DNA from: Streptantibioticus_A sp037034305
GTDB lineage: Bacteria > Actinomycetota > Actinomycetes > Streptomycetales > Streptomycetaceae
Assembly (NCBI GenBank): GCA_037034305.1
Contig: JBAGJY010000015.1
Span: 112,871-176,870 of the forward strand
Reading direction: 5' to 3'
DNA: 64,000 nucleotides
Of the stretch, positions 1 through 14,914 are shown one piece after another; positions within the stretch are counted from its first letter, which is position 1; every line of letters begins with the position of its first letter. The position numbers were made by a program, and so were the translations under genes. Under the pieces are notes generated by a model. The model was not told the origin of the DNA, searched no databases, and saw only the letters and a program-made list of their open reading frames with translations.

Positions 1-355
1 CGGACGGGGAGTGGGACGGTGCGGCCGAAGGCCGGGCGGGCGCGGGCTGGACCGGGGTGGCCGCGGGCCGGGGGGACGCGGCGGAGGCCGCGTGGGGGTG
101 GGCGGCGCGGTGGGCGAAGTGGGGTTGCTGCCGCGCATGCTCGTGGTGCGTGTGCTCGTGGTGCGCATGCCGTTCGTGGTGGCGCGGCTGCGACTGGTCG
201 GCGGTCACCGACTGGTGGCCGCTGGGTGCGGCGATGGCTCCGCTGGCACCCATCAGCGGAAGCATCAGACCCGCACCGGCTATCCCGGTGACGGCGAGGC
301 GGCGGGTGGAGCTCTGGTGCGGGCGGCGGTGCCGTCCGGAACCCGGTATCAGCAT
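1..355 (-). CDS. Exported His-rich cell-wall protein, probable Rpf/LysM transglycosylase type (N-terminal part only)
   Basis: An open frame of 118 codons runs off the left edge of the window, so only the N-terminus is visible. The ATG at 353-355 is preceded by GGAGGA at good spacing. Residues 1-45 look like a Sec signal peptide: a basic start (GRHRRP), a hydrophobic stretch (AVTGIAGAGLMLPLMGA) and an Ala-rich cleavage region. The mature part begins with a His/Gln/Glu-rich stretch (HHE, HEH repeats) and then Ala/Pro-rich linker. In Streptomyces, ydaO-type riboswitches sit upstream of resuscitation-promoting-factor or LysM muralytic enzymes with this kind of signal peptide and low-complexity linker. 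The function is therefore inferred from leader and context; the catalytic domain lies outside the window. Confidence 0.65.
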   Translation of the reverse strand, partial: MLIPGSGRHRRPHQSSTRRLAVTGIAGAGLMLPLMGASGAIAAPSGHQSVTADQSQPRHHERHAHHEHTHHEHARQQPHFAHRAAHPHAASAASPRPAATPVQPAPARPSAAPSHSPS

Positions 356-370
356 GCGGGCGTCCTCCAC

Positions 371-562
371 GACGCCTACGAGGTGAGCTGTCGGGTTCGG
401 GCGGTGAGGTGGCCCGGCCGCGCACGCGGCTTCACCCCGAGCCGTCCACGCTCGGCCCGGGCACGGGCAGGGCATGCAACGGCGACTTACCTGGTTCCCC
501 CGCTCCTGCCCGTTGCGTTGATCGGTTGCCCGTCGGCCGGTGGACAGGACTCGGCGTCCCGG
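371..562 (-). promoter_or_regulatory. c-di-AMP (ydaO/yuaA) riboswitch
   Basis: Read on the minus strand, this leader carries the recognisable blocks of the actinobacterial ydaO aptamer: GACGCCGAGTCCTG, then GGGGGAACCAGGTAAGTC, then GGGGTGAAGCC, then CCCGAACCCGACAGCTCACC. P1 forms between GACGCC (553-558) and GGCGTC (371-376). Known ydaO riboswitches bind cyclic di-AMP and in Streptomyces control muralytic enzyme genes. The 3' P1 strand can alternatively pair with GACGCC at 359-364, which places the ribosome binding site of the downstream gene in a six-base loop. No T-run terminator is seen, so control at translation is plausible. Confidence 0.88.
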
Positions 563-838
563 CCACGGGGTACGCGTGTGCGAACACCAGGCACGCTAGG
601 CAGCCGGGATCACACCTCACAAGCATCTGTCGCGCACATCACATACACAGCACACAACCTGACGCTACATCAGGAATTGTCGGCCGTTATGTCCCCATAA
701 AACTGGGCACTTCACGACACTCCGCAGTACCGGCGTGCGGGGGCAAGCGCCCGAACGTACCGAGATCCGGCAATCGGCCAGTGGGGGCACGCCGGAACCT
801 CGCCGTGCCCCCGGCGGAGCGACCGGCCTCGGCCGATC
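563..838 (-). other. Intergenic region upstream of the riboswitch
   Basis: The region lies between the c-di-AMP leader and the 3' end of helR. The segment 600-710 is locally AT-richer than its surroundings and should hold the promoter for the riboswitch transcript on the minus strand. No -10/-35 pair stands out and no gene is supported. Confidence 0.4.
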
Positions 839-2989
839 TCAGGCGCTGGTCAGGACGACGAGCTGCTGGGTCGCCCGGGTCATCGCGACATAGCGGTCGA
901 CCGCTCCCACGACACCCTCACCGAACGCCTCCGGGTCGATGAGGACGACCAGGTCGAACTCCAGCCCCTTGGACAGCTCCGGGGTCAGCGACCGGACACG
1001 GGGCGTCGCCCGGAACGTGGGATCGCCGATGACGCAGGCGATCCCCTCGGCATGCGCGGCGAGCCAGGCGTCGAGGATCGAGTCCCGGTCCGCCACGGAT
1101 CCGTGGACGACCGGTACGCCGCTGCTGCGGATGGAGGTCGGCACGTTGGCGTCCGGTAGCACAGCTCGGACGACCGACTCGGCCTGCGTCATGACCTCTT
1201 GCGGCGTCCGGTAGTTGATGCTCAGCGAGGCCACGTTGATCCGGTCGAGCCCGACGCGTTCGAGCCGTTCCCGCCATGACTCCGTGAACCCGTGCCTGGC
1301 CTGGGCACGGTCCCCGACGATGGTGAAGCTGCGGGACGGGCAGCGCAGCAGCAGCATCTGCCACTGCGCGTCGGTCAGTTCCTGGGCCTCGTCCACGACG
1401 ATGTGCGCGAACGGTCCGGCGAGCCGGTCGGGGTCGGCGGCGGGCAGCGCGGCCTCGTCGACCAGGCTGTCCCGCAGGTCCTGTCCGCGCAGCATCGTCA
1501 CCGCGCCCTCCCCGTCGTCGTCGGCCGCGAGCACGTTGTCGATGACGTCGGCCATCCGCGCGCGCTCGGCGGCGACGGCGGCCTCCTGCAGCCGCTTTCG
1601 CCGTGCCGCCCGCGGGTCGCCGAGCCGCTGCCGTGCCGCGTCCAGCAGCGGCAGGTCGGACACCGTCCAGGCCTGGGGGGCCGCCTTGCGCTGCAGCTTG
1701 CGGACCTCGTCGCGGCTGAGCCAGGGTGCGCACATCCGCAGATAGGCGGGCACCGTCCACAGGTCTGCGACGAGGTCGGCCGCCTCGAGCAGCGGCCATG
1801 CGCGGTTGAGCGTGGTGGCCAGTTCCTCGTCGTGGCTCAGCGACCGGCGCAGCAGGTCGGGTGAGATGTCGTCGCCGAGCTTGTCCATCACGATGGTGAC
1901 CAGTTCCTCCCAGATCTGCTCGCGCGCCTCGTTGTGCGCGGTACCCGGCTCTGGCGCGTCGAACGCCGCGGCCCAGTCCTCGGCGCTCAGCCAGACGTCG
2001 GACCAGTGGGTCGAGACCGTCATCCCCTCGGCGGGCGGCTCCTCGTAGAACCTGACGGCCTTCTCGACCGCCTTCACCATGTCCGCGGACGACTTCAGGC
2101 GGGCCACGTCCGGATCGGTCTCGACGGCCGCCGCGGCTCCCTCGGCGACCAGGTCGCGCAGGGTGCAGGTGCGCACGCCCTCCTCTCCGAGGCTGGGGAG
2201 CACGTCGGCGACATAGGCCAGGTACGGCTGGTGCGGACCGACGAACAGCACACCGCCGCGGCGGTGGCCGAGTCGGGGGTCGGAGTAGAGGAGGTAGGCG
2301 GAGCGGTGCAGGGCGACTACGGTCTTCCCGGTGCCCGGACCGCCGTCGACGACGAGAGCGCCGCGGGAACCCGAGCGGATGATGGCGTCCTGGTCCGCCT
2401 GGATGGTGGCGAGCACGTCCCGCATCCGGGGCGACCGGTTGCCGCCCAGGCTGGCGATGAAGGCGGACTGGTCGTCGAGCGCGGCGTGCCCCTCAAGGCC
2501 GTCAGCGGTGAACACCTCGTCCCAGTAGTCGCTGATCCGGCCTCGGGTCCAGCGGTACCTGCGGCGGCTCGCCAGCCCCATCGGGTTGGCGTGGGTCGCC
2601 GCGAAGAAGGGCTCGGCCGCCGGGGAGCGCCAGTCGAGCAGCAGCCGACGACCCGCGCTGTCGGTGAGGCCGAGCCGCCCGACGTACACGGGCTCGGGGT
2701 CGTCCGCGCTGACGATGTGCCCCAGGCACAGGTCGAGACCGAAGCGCCGCAGGGCGCGCAGCCGAGCGGTCAGCCGGTGGACCTCCGCGTCCCGGTCCAT
2801 CGCCTGGCGGCCGATGCCGCCGGGCGACCTGAGCTCGGCGTCGAGGCGGTCGGACAGTTCGGCGATGGTCTGCTCAAGGCTGTCCGCGATGGCCGCGAAG
2901 TGCTGCTCGTCACCGGCGATCAGCGTCGGGTCCGCCTTGGCGGACAGATGGTCGGGAAGGTCGAACGCACTGGTGGTCAGGGGACTCAT
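839..2989 (-). CDS. helR: HelR/HelD-family RNA polymerase-binding helicase-like ATPase (rifamycin protection)
   Basis: This 716-residue protein is a superfamily-1 (UvrD-like) ATPase of the HelD family, which strips or protects RNA polymerase rather than unwinding DNA. Visible features are an N-terminal coiled-coil arm (about residues 20-95), Walker A GGPGTGKT near residue 218, a DEAQE motif (VVDEAQELTD) in the second half, a nucleotide-sensing loop (GDRAQARHG) and a C-terminal motif VI-like VAMTRAT. HelR proteins displace rifamycins from RNA polymerase, and their genes lie behind a rifamycin-associated element; that element is present here at 3084-3103. The start MSPLTTSAF at 2989 is chosen because longer frames run into the promoter element. 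The gene is monocistronic. A general HelD role in polymerase recycling is the alternative. Confidence 0.85.
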   Translation of the reverse strand: MSPLTTSAFDLPDHLSAKADPTLIAGDEQHFAAIADSLEQTIAELSDRLDAELRSPGGIGRQAMDRDAEVHRLTARLRALRRFGLDLCLGHIVSADDPEPVYVGRLGLTDSAGRRLLLDWRSPAAEPFFAATHANPMGLASRRRYRWTRGRISDYWDEVFTADGLEGHAALDDQSAFIASLGGNRSPRMRDVLATIQADQDAIIRSGSRGALVVDGGPGTGKTVVALHRSAYLLYSDPRLGHRRGGVLFVGPHQPYLAYVADVLPSLGEEGVRTCTLRDLVAEGAAAAVETDPDVARLKSSADMVKAVEKAVRFYEEPPAEGMTVSTHWSDVWLSAEDWAAAFDAPEPGTAHNEAREQIWEELVTIVMDKLGDDISPDLLRRSLSHDEELATTLNRAWPLLEAADLVADLWTVPAYLRMCAPWLSRDEVRKLQRKAAPQAWTVSDLPLLDAARQRLGDPRAARRKRLQEAAVAAERARMADVIDNVLAADDDGEGAVTMLRGQDLRDSLVDEAALPAADPDRLAGPFAHIVVDEAQELTDAQWQMLLLRCPSRSFTIVGDRAQARHGFTESWRERLERVGLDRINVASLSINYRTPQEVMTQAESVVRAVLPDANVPTSIRSSGVPVVHGSVADRDSILDAWLAAHAEGIACVIGDPTFRATPRVRSLTPELSKGLEFDLVVLIDPEAFGEGVVGAVDRYVAMTRATQQLVVLTSA

Positions 2990-3083
2990 GCCACCGCCCG
3001 GTAAACCGACGACAACGAACGCACTACGCGAATCTCCTATTTCTGAAGGTTCCGGCATCGGCCAGCGATTCTGCGGCATGACC

Positions 3084-3103
3084 GGGGCCTTGCCGCAAGC
3101 CCC
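3084..3103 (-). promoter_or_regulatory. Rifamycin-associated element (RAE) at the helR promoter
   Basis: On the minus strand the sequence reads GGGGCTTGCGGCAAGGCCC plus one C. It is an imperfect inverted repeat centred on CTTGCgGCAAG and matches the published RAE found upstream of rifamycin-inactivating and rifamycin-protecting genes in actinobacteria. It lies about 95 bases upstream of the helR start codon. Its TTGCGG core could serve as the -35 box. Confidence 0.85.
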
Positions 3104-3126
3104 CCAGTGCGCTATAAGTTGAGAGT

Positions 3127-3158
3127 GGCAAGGACTGGACTGACTCCTTGCCCTTTTT
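3127..3158 (+). terminator. Hairpin followed by a T-run
   Basis: GGCAAGGA (3127-3134) pairs perfectly with TCCTTGCC (3145-3152), and C plus five T follows on the plus strand. This looks like a factor-independent terminator, yet no plus-strand gene ends here; both neighbours are on the minus strand. It may end an unannotated plus-strand transcript or insulate the helR promoter. Confidence 0.45.
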
Positions 3159-3270
3159 CGTGCGCGTGGCCCTACGCCCAGCCACGAGAACTTCCCACTC
3201 CTTTCGGCGCGTTGGGCACGGCCGACGCCGACGCCGTCGAAAGCGCCGATGCCAAGGGGGCGTTGGCGGG

Positions 3271-6200
3271 TCAGCCGGGGGCGCCGAGCGGGAGTTCCAC
3301 CTCGAACCAGACGACCTTGCCGTGGCGGGTCATGCGGCTGCCCCAGCGGTGCGCCAGCTCGTTGACCAGCCGCATGCCGCGACCGGTCTCCACGTCCTCC
3401 TCGGTCGGCCGCAGCAGCGGGATCTGGCGGCTGGTGTCGGCGACCTCCACGGTGAGCGTGCGGTCCTGGAAGAGACGCAACTGCCGTGGCGGGCCCGCGT
3501 GCCGCAGGGCGTTGGTGACCAGCTCGCTGACCAGCAGTTCGGTGATCTCGGCGAGGGAGGCGAGCCCCCAGGACTGAAGGGTGCTGCGGGTGAACCGGCG
3601 CGCCTCGCCCGCGAGCACCGCGTCATCGGCCAGCGGCAGTGTGGCGATCTTGTCCACCGGGACCGGAAGCACCCGGGCCATGATCACCGCGATGTCGTCC
3701 TCCGACCGCTCCGGTACCAGCGCGGCGAGCACCGCGTCACAGCTCTCCTCCAGGTCGCGCCCCCGGTCGGCGAGGGTGCGGCACAGCAGCTCAAGCCCCT
3801 CGTCGATGTCCTGGCCGCGCCGTTCGATCAGGCCGTCGGTGTAGAGCACCAGGATGCCGCCCTCCGGGATGGTGATCTCCACGCTGTCGAAGTCCACTCC
3901 CCCGACGCCCAGCGGAACCCCGGCGGGCAGGTCGACCGGCCGGGTGCCGCCGTCGGGGCCCACCACCACGGGCGGCAGGTGCCCGGCGCACGCCAGGGTG
4001 CAACTGCGGTCGACCGGGTCGTACACCGCGCAGACGCAGGTGGCGAACTGGCCGTCGCCGATGCCGGAGGCCGTCTCGTCCAGCCGGGTCAGCACCTGGT
4101 CGGGCTGCATCTCCAAGGTGGCCAACGTACGGGCGACGGTGCGCAGTTGGCCCATCGTGGCGGCGGCCCGGATGCCGTGCCCCATCACGTCGCCCACCAC
4201 CAGCGCCACCCTTCCGCAGGACAGCGGCACCACGTCGAACCAGTCGCCGCCGACCTCGCTGCCCACACTGCTCGGCAGATAGCGGTGGGCGATCTCCATG
4301 CCCAGGGTGTGCCGGGTCTCCTGGGGCAGCAGGCTGCGTTGCAGGGTGAGCGCGGTCTCCCGCTCGCGCCGGTACAGCCGGGCGTTGTCGATGGACACCG
4401 CGGCGCGGGCGACCAGTTCCTCGGCCAGCGCCGTGTCAGCGGGGCCGAACGGGTCGGGGTTGCGGGTACGGACGAACTCCACGCCGCCGAGCACCGCGCC
4501 ACGGGCGAGCACCGGCACCATCAGATACGAGTGGATGCCCGCGGCGAGGCCGGGCGCCACCCGGTCCTGCGAGCTGACGATGGCGGACAGGCTCTCCTCG
4601 TCCACCTCAGGCACCAGCACCGAGCGTCCCCTGCGCAGCGCCTTCGCGTAGAGCTTGCGGGACTCGAACCGGGAGACCTCGCCCACCGCGTCGGCGACAC
4701 CGGTCAGCCCCGAGTCACCCGCCTCGCCGACCGCGACCGCGCGCAGTTCCAGGGCCTGCTCACCGCGGAGCGTGTCGGGTTCCTCGCCGCTGAGCACCGG
4801 CTCCAGCAGGTCGACGGTGGCGAAGTCGGCGAAGCGCGGCACGACCACCTCGACCAGTTCCTCCGCGGTGCGCTGCATGTCCAGTGTGCTGCCGACCCGG
4901 CTGCTCGCCTCGTTGATCATGGCGAGCTGCTCCCGTGCGGCGTTGGCCTCGCGCAACGCGGCCTGGCGCTCCATCAGGTTCTCGTGTTCCCGCAGATACA
5001 GCCGGGCGTTGTCGATCGAGGCCGCCGCCCGCGAGATCAACTCGTCGCCGAACGTGCTGTCCTGGGTGTCGAACGGCTCGCGGTCGAGGCTGCGGCCGTA
5101 GATCACGACACCGAGCACCGTCGCCCGGGCGACCAGCGGCGCCACCCGTACCGGTTGGGACTGGCGGGCCAGGTAGGCGTTCACCCGGTCTGCCCGTACA
5201 TCGGTGAGCGGCGGCAGCTCCGGTCCGGGGACGATCACCGTCCGCCGCCCCGCCATCGCCTGCTCGTAGGGCGAGCCCGGCGGGATGCGGTAGACGCCCT
5301 CGGTCGGCAGGTCGGCGACGGGGAAATCGCGTCTGGTGGAGGCGATCGCCAGTCGCCGCACGTACACCGACTCCGCGGCGCCCACCGGTTCCGGGTCCAT
5401 CCCGCCCACCAGCCGGTCCAGTACATGTACCGCACACACATCAGCGAGCTGCGGGACCATAGCCTCGGACAGTTCCCGGGCGGCCCGGCGCAGGTCCAGC
5501 GTGGCGCCGATCCGGGCGCCCGCCTCGGCCAGCAGGGAGAGCCGCTGCTGGGCCTCCTCCGCCTGTGCCTCGGCCTGGTACCGCTCGGTGACGTCGATGA
5601 GCGAGGAGCTGACGCCGAGCACCTGCCCGGACGGCGCCTCCAGCCGGAAGTACGACGCCGACCACGCCCGGTCGTGCTCGGGATCACCCGGTGTACGGCC
5701 GTGCGACCGTGCGTCGACCACCGGCTCGCCGGTCTCCAGGACCCGCCGCATCAGCTCCTCGATCTCATTGGCGTTGATGCCCGGCAGCACCTCGCTGAGC
5801 CGCCCGCCGATGTGCTGCTCGGCCGACAGGCCGTTCATCCGGGCCAGCGCGTCGTTGATGCGAATGAACCGCAGGTCGGTGTCGTAGACGGCCAGGCCGA
5901 TCGGGGACTGGCTGAAGAAGCCGTTCAGCACGGCCAGGTTCTGCTCCACCCTGCGCAGTGCCGCCACCTCGGAGGCGGTGGCGAGCACGAACCGCTGTCC
6001 CTGCGGGCCGGTGATCGGATAGGTGTGGAACTCCAGCTCCACGTTGTGGCCGTCGCGGTGCCGGACCGGAAAGGTCCCGGACCAGCCGCGCCCGGAGGTG
6101 ATGCTGTCGAACACCGGCAGCACCTGCGGCCACCACCTCCTGTCCAGCAGCAGCCGGGCGGCGAACCTGCCCACCGCCTCGCTCGCCGGGTAGCCGACCA

Positions 6201-6327
6201 GCTTCTCGGCGTCCTCGCTCCAGTGCAGGATCCGCCCGTCCGCGTCCAGCAACGCGGTCGCCAGGGGTAGCAGCCGATGCCCCTCCAGCCGCGCCCCTGC
6301 CGCGTCCTGCGACTCGTACCGGTGCAT
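3271..6327 (-). CDS. Multisensor PAS-PAS-GAF-GAF SpoIIE-type serine phosphatase with anti-sigma kinase domain
   Basis: The protein has about 1018 residues. In order: a PAS domain (about 10-125; ALLDADGRILHWSEDAEKLVGY), a second PAS (about 135-260; AVYDTDLRFIRINDALARMNGL), a GAF domain (about 285-440), a second GAF (about 470-640), a PP2C/SpoIIE phosphatase (about 650-870; GGDWFDVVPL, GDVMGHGIRAAATM, LYTDGLIERRG) and a C-terminal HATPase_c domain (about 900-1010; ELVTNALRHA, GRGMRLVNELA). Such proteins act on anti-anti-sigma factors in partner-switching cascades, sensing redox or small ligands through PAS/GAF. No membrane segment or anti-sigma partner lies beside it. The first ATG after an upstream stretch of non-conserved residues is used as the start; its ribosome binding site is weak. 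It resembles the protein at 27822-30254. Confidence 0.88.
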   Translation of the reverse strand: MHRYESQDAAGARLEGHRLLPLATALLDADGRILHWSEDAEKLVGYPASEAVGRFAARLLLDRRWWPQVLPVFDSITSGRGWSGTFPVRHRDGHNVELEFHTYPITGPQGQRFVLATASEVAALRRVEQNLAVLNGFFSQSPIGLAVYDTDLRFIRINDALARMNGLSAEQHIGGRLSEVLPGINANEIEELMRRVLETGEPVVDARSHGRTPGDPEHDRAWSASYFRLEAPSGQVLGVSSSLIDVTERYQAEAQAEEAQQRLSLLAEAGARIGATLDLRRAARELSEAMVPQLADVCAVHVLDRLVGGMDPEPVGAAESVYVRRLAIASTRRDFPVADLPTEGVYRIPPGSPYEQAMAGRRTVIVPGPELPPLTDVRADRVNAYLARQSQPVRVAPLVARATVLGVVIYGRSLDREPFDTQDSTFGDELISRAAASIDNARLYLREHENLMERQAALREANAAREQLAMINEASSRVGSTLDMQRTAEELVEVVVPRFADFATVDLLEPVLSGEEPDTLRGEQALELRAVAVGEAGDSGLTGVADAVGEVSRFESRKLYAKALRRGRSVLVPEVDEESLSAIVSSQDRVAPGLAAGIHSYLMVPVLARGAVLGGVEFVRTRNPDPFGPADTALAEELVARAAVSIDNARLYRRERETALTLQRSLLPQETRHTLGMEIAHRYLPSSVGSEVGGDWFDVVPLSCGRVALVVGDVMGHGIRAAATMGQLRTVARTLATLEMQPDQVLTRLDETASGIGDGQFATCVCAVYDPVDRSCTLACAGHLPPVVVGPDGGTRPVDLPAGVPLGVGGVDFDSVEITIPEGGILVLYTDGLIERRGQDIDEGLELLCRTLADRGRDLEESCDAVLAALVPERSEDDIAVIMARVLPVPVDKIATLPLADDAVLAGEARRFTRSTLQSWGLASLAEITELLVSELVTNALRHAGPPRQLRLFQDRTLTVEVADTSRQIPLLRPTEEDVETGRGMRLVNELAHRWGSRMTRHGKVVWFEVELPLGAPG

Positions 6328-6559
6328 GGCCAAGAAACCACCAGTCCCGCGCTCACCTGCCCACCGCCGCACCTCCAGGGTGCTACGCCACCCGCCGGAC
6401 GGCGAACGCAAGGCCGCCCCGGCCGCCGCTTCGCCACTGTGACCTGCGCTGACGCGGTGGTCCGGCCGGGTGCCAGCCGGGGCGCCGGGCGCCGACCGGC
6501 CCCCGCGCCGCGTGGGCCGGTCGGCGCCGGGATGCCAGGAGAGGTGAGTTCCGGCCGCG

Positions 6560-8800
<2,241 letters not shown>

Positions 8801-8860
8801 TTCGGGGCCCTCTCTGGATTTCCATGGCGAAGGAAACTGGTGCGGGCGGCCGGGGGCCAA

Positions 8861-9109
8861 CCGCCCACCGGGCCGGTCCGGTTCACGGGAAACGCCGGAA
8901 ACACGCGACAGCCGGTGCCGGTATACGAGGCGTGCCGAATTCGGCGGACATTTCGCGGACCGCCCCTCCCCACGCCGCGCCGCCCCGTCGCAACAGCACT
9001 ACCCAGAGCGGCACACGATTACCCGACCTCACAAACAATCATATAAACAGGCATTTCGCGTCGTGGAATGCCGCGGCACTGACGGGCGCCCGCACCCCCG
9101 CTCCCCGCG
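8861..9109. other. Upstream region of geoA
   Basis: Non-coding stretch upstream of the geosmin synthase start. Positions about 9015-9060 are clearly AT-richer than the rest (CAAACAATCATATAAAC) and are the likely place of the geoA promoter on the minus strand. No specific operator was recognised and no gene is supported. Confidence 0.4.
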
Positions 9110-9232
9110 GTGGTCGTTGGGACAGCAGCCCTCGGGCGCAGTCCGCTGCGGTTGGGACGCGCCCCGAAGGGGCGCGGGGAACCGCGCGACCAGCCACATC
9201 GGCGCCGCCGATGACCGACGGCACATCGCCGC
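9110..9232 (-). repeat. Dispersed intergenic repeat, copy A
   Basis: Read on the minus strand this segment matches the repeat at 53560-53690 almost throughout. Shared blocks are GTGGCTGGTCGCGCGGTTCC, CCGCGCCCCTTCGGGGCGC and AACCGCAGCGGACT. The central part GCGCCCCGAAGGGGCGC is a strong palindrome. The repeat ends just upstream of the MerR promoter. Confidence 0.7.
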
Positions 9233-9249
9233 ACGCGGAACGCCTACGC

Positions 9250-9280
9250 TTGAGTCTCCCCCGACGGGAGGCTCCAAGGT
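9250..9280 (+). promoter_or_regulatory. MerR-type promoter/operator with 19-bp spacer
   Basis: TTGAGT (9250-9255) and CAAGGT (9275-9280) are separated by 19 bases that contain the palindrome CTCCC-n5-GGGAG. An over-long 19-bp spacer with a central palindrome is the signature of promoters twisted open by MerR-family activators. The predicted start of transcription falls at about 9287-9288, on the ATG of the regulator gene itself, which suggests autoregulation and a leaderless message. Confidence 0.7.
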
Positions 9281-9287
9281 GACGGGC

Positions 9288-10223
9288 ATGGACGACGACG
9301 CCCTGTGGACGATCGGGGAACTGGCCCGGATGACCGGTCTGAAGGTCAAGACCATCCGGTTCTGGTCCGACGCCGGAGTGGTGCCGCCGACCGACCGCAC
9401 ACCCGCGGGTTACCGGCTCTACGGCCAGGACGCACTGGCCCGGCTCGGTCTCGTCCGTACGCTGCGCGACCTCGGTATCGACCTGGCCACCATCCAGCAG
9501 GTGCTGGACCGCGAGGTAAGCGTCGCCGATGTCGCGAGGGCGCACGCCGAGGCCCTGGACGTGCAGATCCGCACCCTGCGGCTGCACCGGGCCGTGCTGC
9601 GCACGGTCGCCGGACGCGGGTCGACACCGAAGGAGACGCAACTGATGCACAAGCTCGCCACCCTCTCCGATCAGGAACGCCGCCGCCTGATCCATGACTT
9701 CATCGACAACGCCTTCGGCGGCCTGGGCGTGGACGCGACGTTCCTGACGATGATGCGGGACGCGATGCCCGAACTGCCGGACGAGCCGACCACCGGGCAA
9801 CTGGCCGCCTGGGTGGAGCTGGCGGAACTGGTACAGGACGACGGCTTCCGCGCGGCGATGCGCCGGGCCGCCGCCGACCAGGTACAGGCCCGCCGGGAGG
9901 TAGGTCAGCCCGACGAGGACGCCTCGCGGCGGCTCGCCGAGCTGATCCGGGAGCGCACCGCCGCGGCGCGCGACGCCGGTGTCGAGCCGGACTCCGCGGC
10001 GGCCCGGCCGGTGGTCGACGCGCTGGTCGCCGAGTGCGCGCGGCTGTGCGGACGGGCGGACGGCCCGGAGTTCCGCGACTGGCTGCTGGAGCGCATGCGG
10101 ATCGGCCATGACTCGGGCTACCAGCGGTACTGGGAGCTGCTCACGGTGATCAACGGCTGGCCGCCCGCGCCCAGCCTGACCCTCGCCGTGGAGTGGCTGA
10201 TCGCGGCGCTGCGGTCCGCCTGA
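9288..10223 (+). CDS. MerR-family transcriptional regulator
   Basis: A 311-residue regulator. The N-terminal MerR helix-turn-helix is clear (LWTIGELARMTGLKVKTIRFWSDAGVVPP, then GYRLYGQDALARLGLVRTLRDLGIDL), followed by the dimerisation helix (about 75-110). The remaining roughly 200 residues form an all-alpha effector region without conserved metal-binding cysteines, so a metal sensor is unlikely and an organic ligand is more plausible. ATG 9288 is chosen because the MerR-type promoter predicts transcription starting there. A GTG at 9279 with GGGAGG upstream is the alternative and adds three residues. No target gene is adjacent in the same direction. Confidence 0.85.
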   Translation: MDDDALWTIGELARMTGLKVKTIRFWSDAGVVPPTDRTPAGYRLYGQDALARLGLVRTLRDLGIDLATIQQVLDREVSVADVARAHAEALDVQIRTLRLHRAVLRTVAGRGSTPKETQLMHKLATLSDQERRRLIHDFIDNAFGGLGVDATFLTMMRDAMPELPDEPTTGQLAAWVELAELVQDDGFRAAMRRAAADQVQARREVGQPDEDASRRLAELIRERTAAARDAGVEPDSAAARPVVDALVAECARLCGRADGPEFRDWLLERMRIGHDSGYQRYWELLTVINGWPPAPSLTLAVEWLIAALRSA

Positions 10224-10268
10224 CCGGAAGGTCCGTGGCGGCGGCGCACGTCGGCCGCCACGGCACGG

Positions 10269-14864
<4,596 letters not shown>

Positions 14865-14914
14865 GCCTCAGCTTCACGGGGAACCGGCCGACGGATGCGA
14901 TATGACGCGCGATA

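Noticed and set aside
2990..3079. N-terminal extension of helR starting at 3079
   Set aside because: It would put the start codon right beside the rifamycin-associated element, where the promoter must lie; HelR-type proteins begin near MSPLTTSAF.
3110..3155. CIRCE or HAIR heat-shock operator
   Set aside because: The inverted repeat GGCAAGGA/TCCTTGCC does not match the TTAGCACTC or CTTGAGT half-sites.
3148..6270. A 1040-codon plus-strand open frame over the SpoIIE phosphatase gene
   Set aside because: It is antisense to a clear multi-domain gene; high third-position GC keeps opposite frames open. It has no family resemblance and is rich in His, Arg and Gly.
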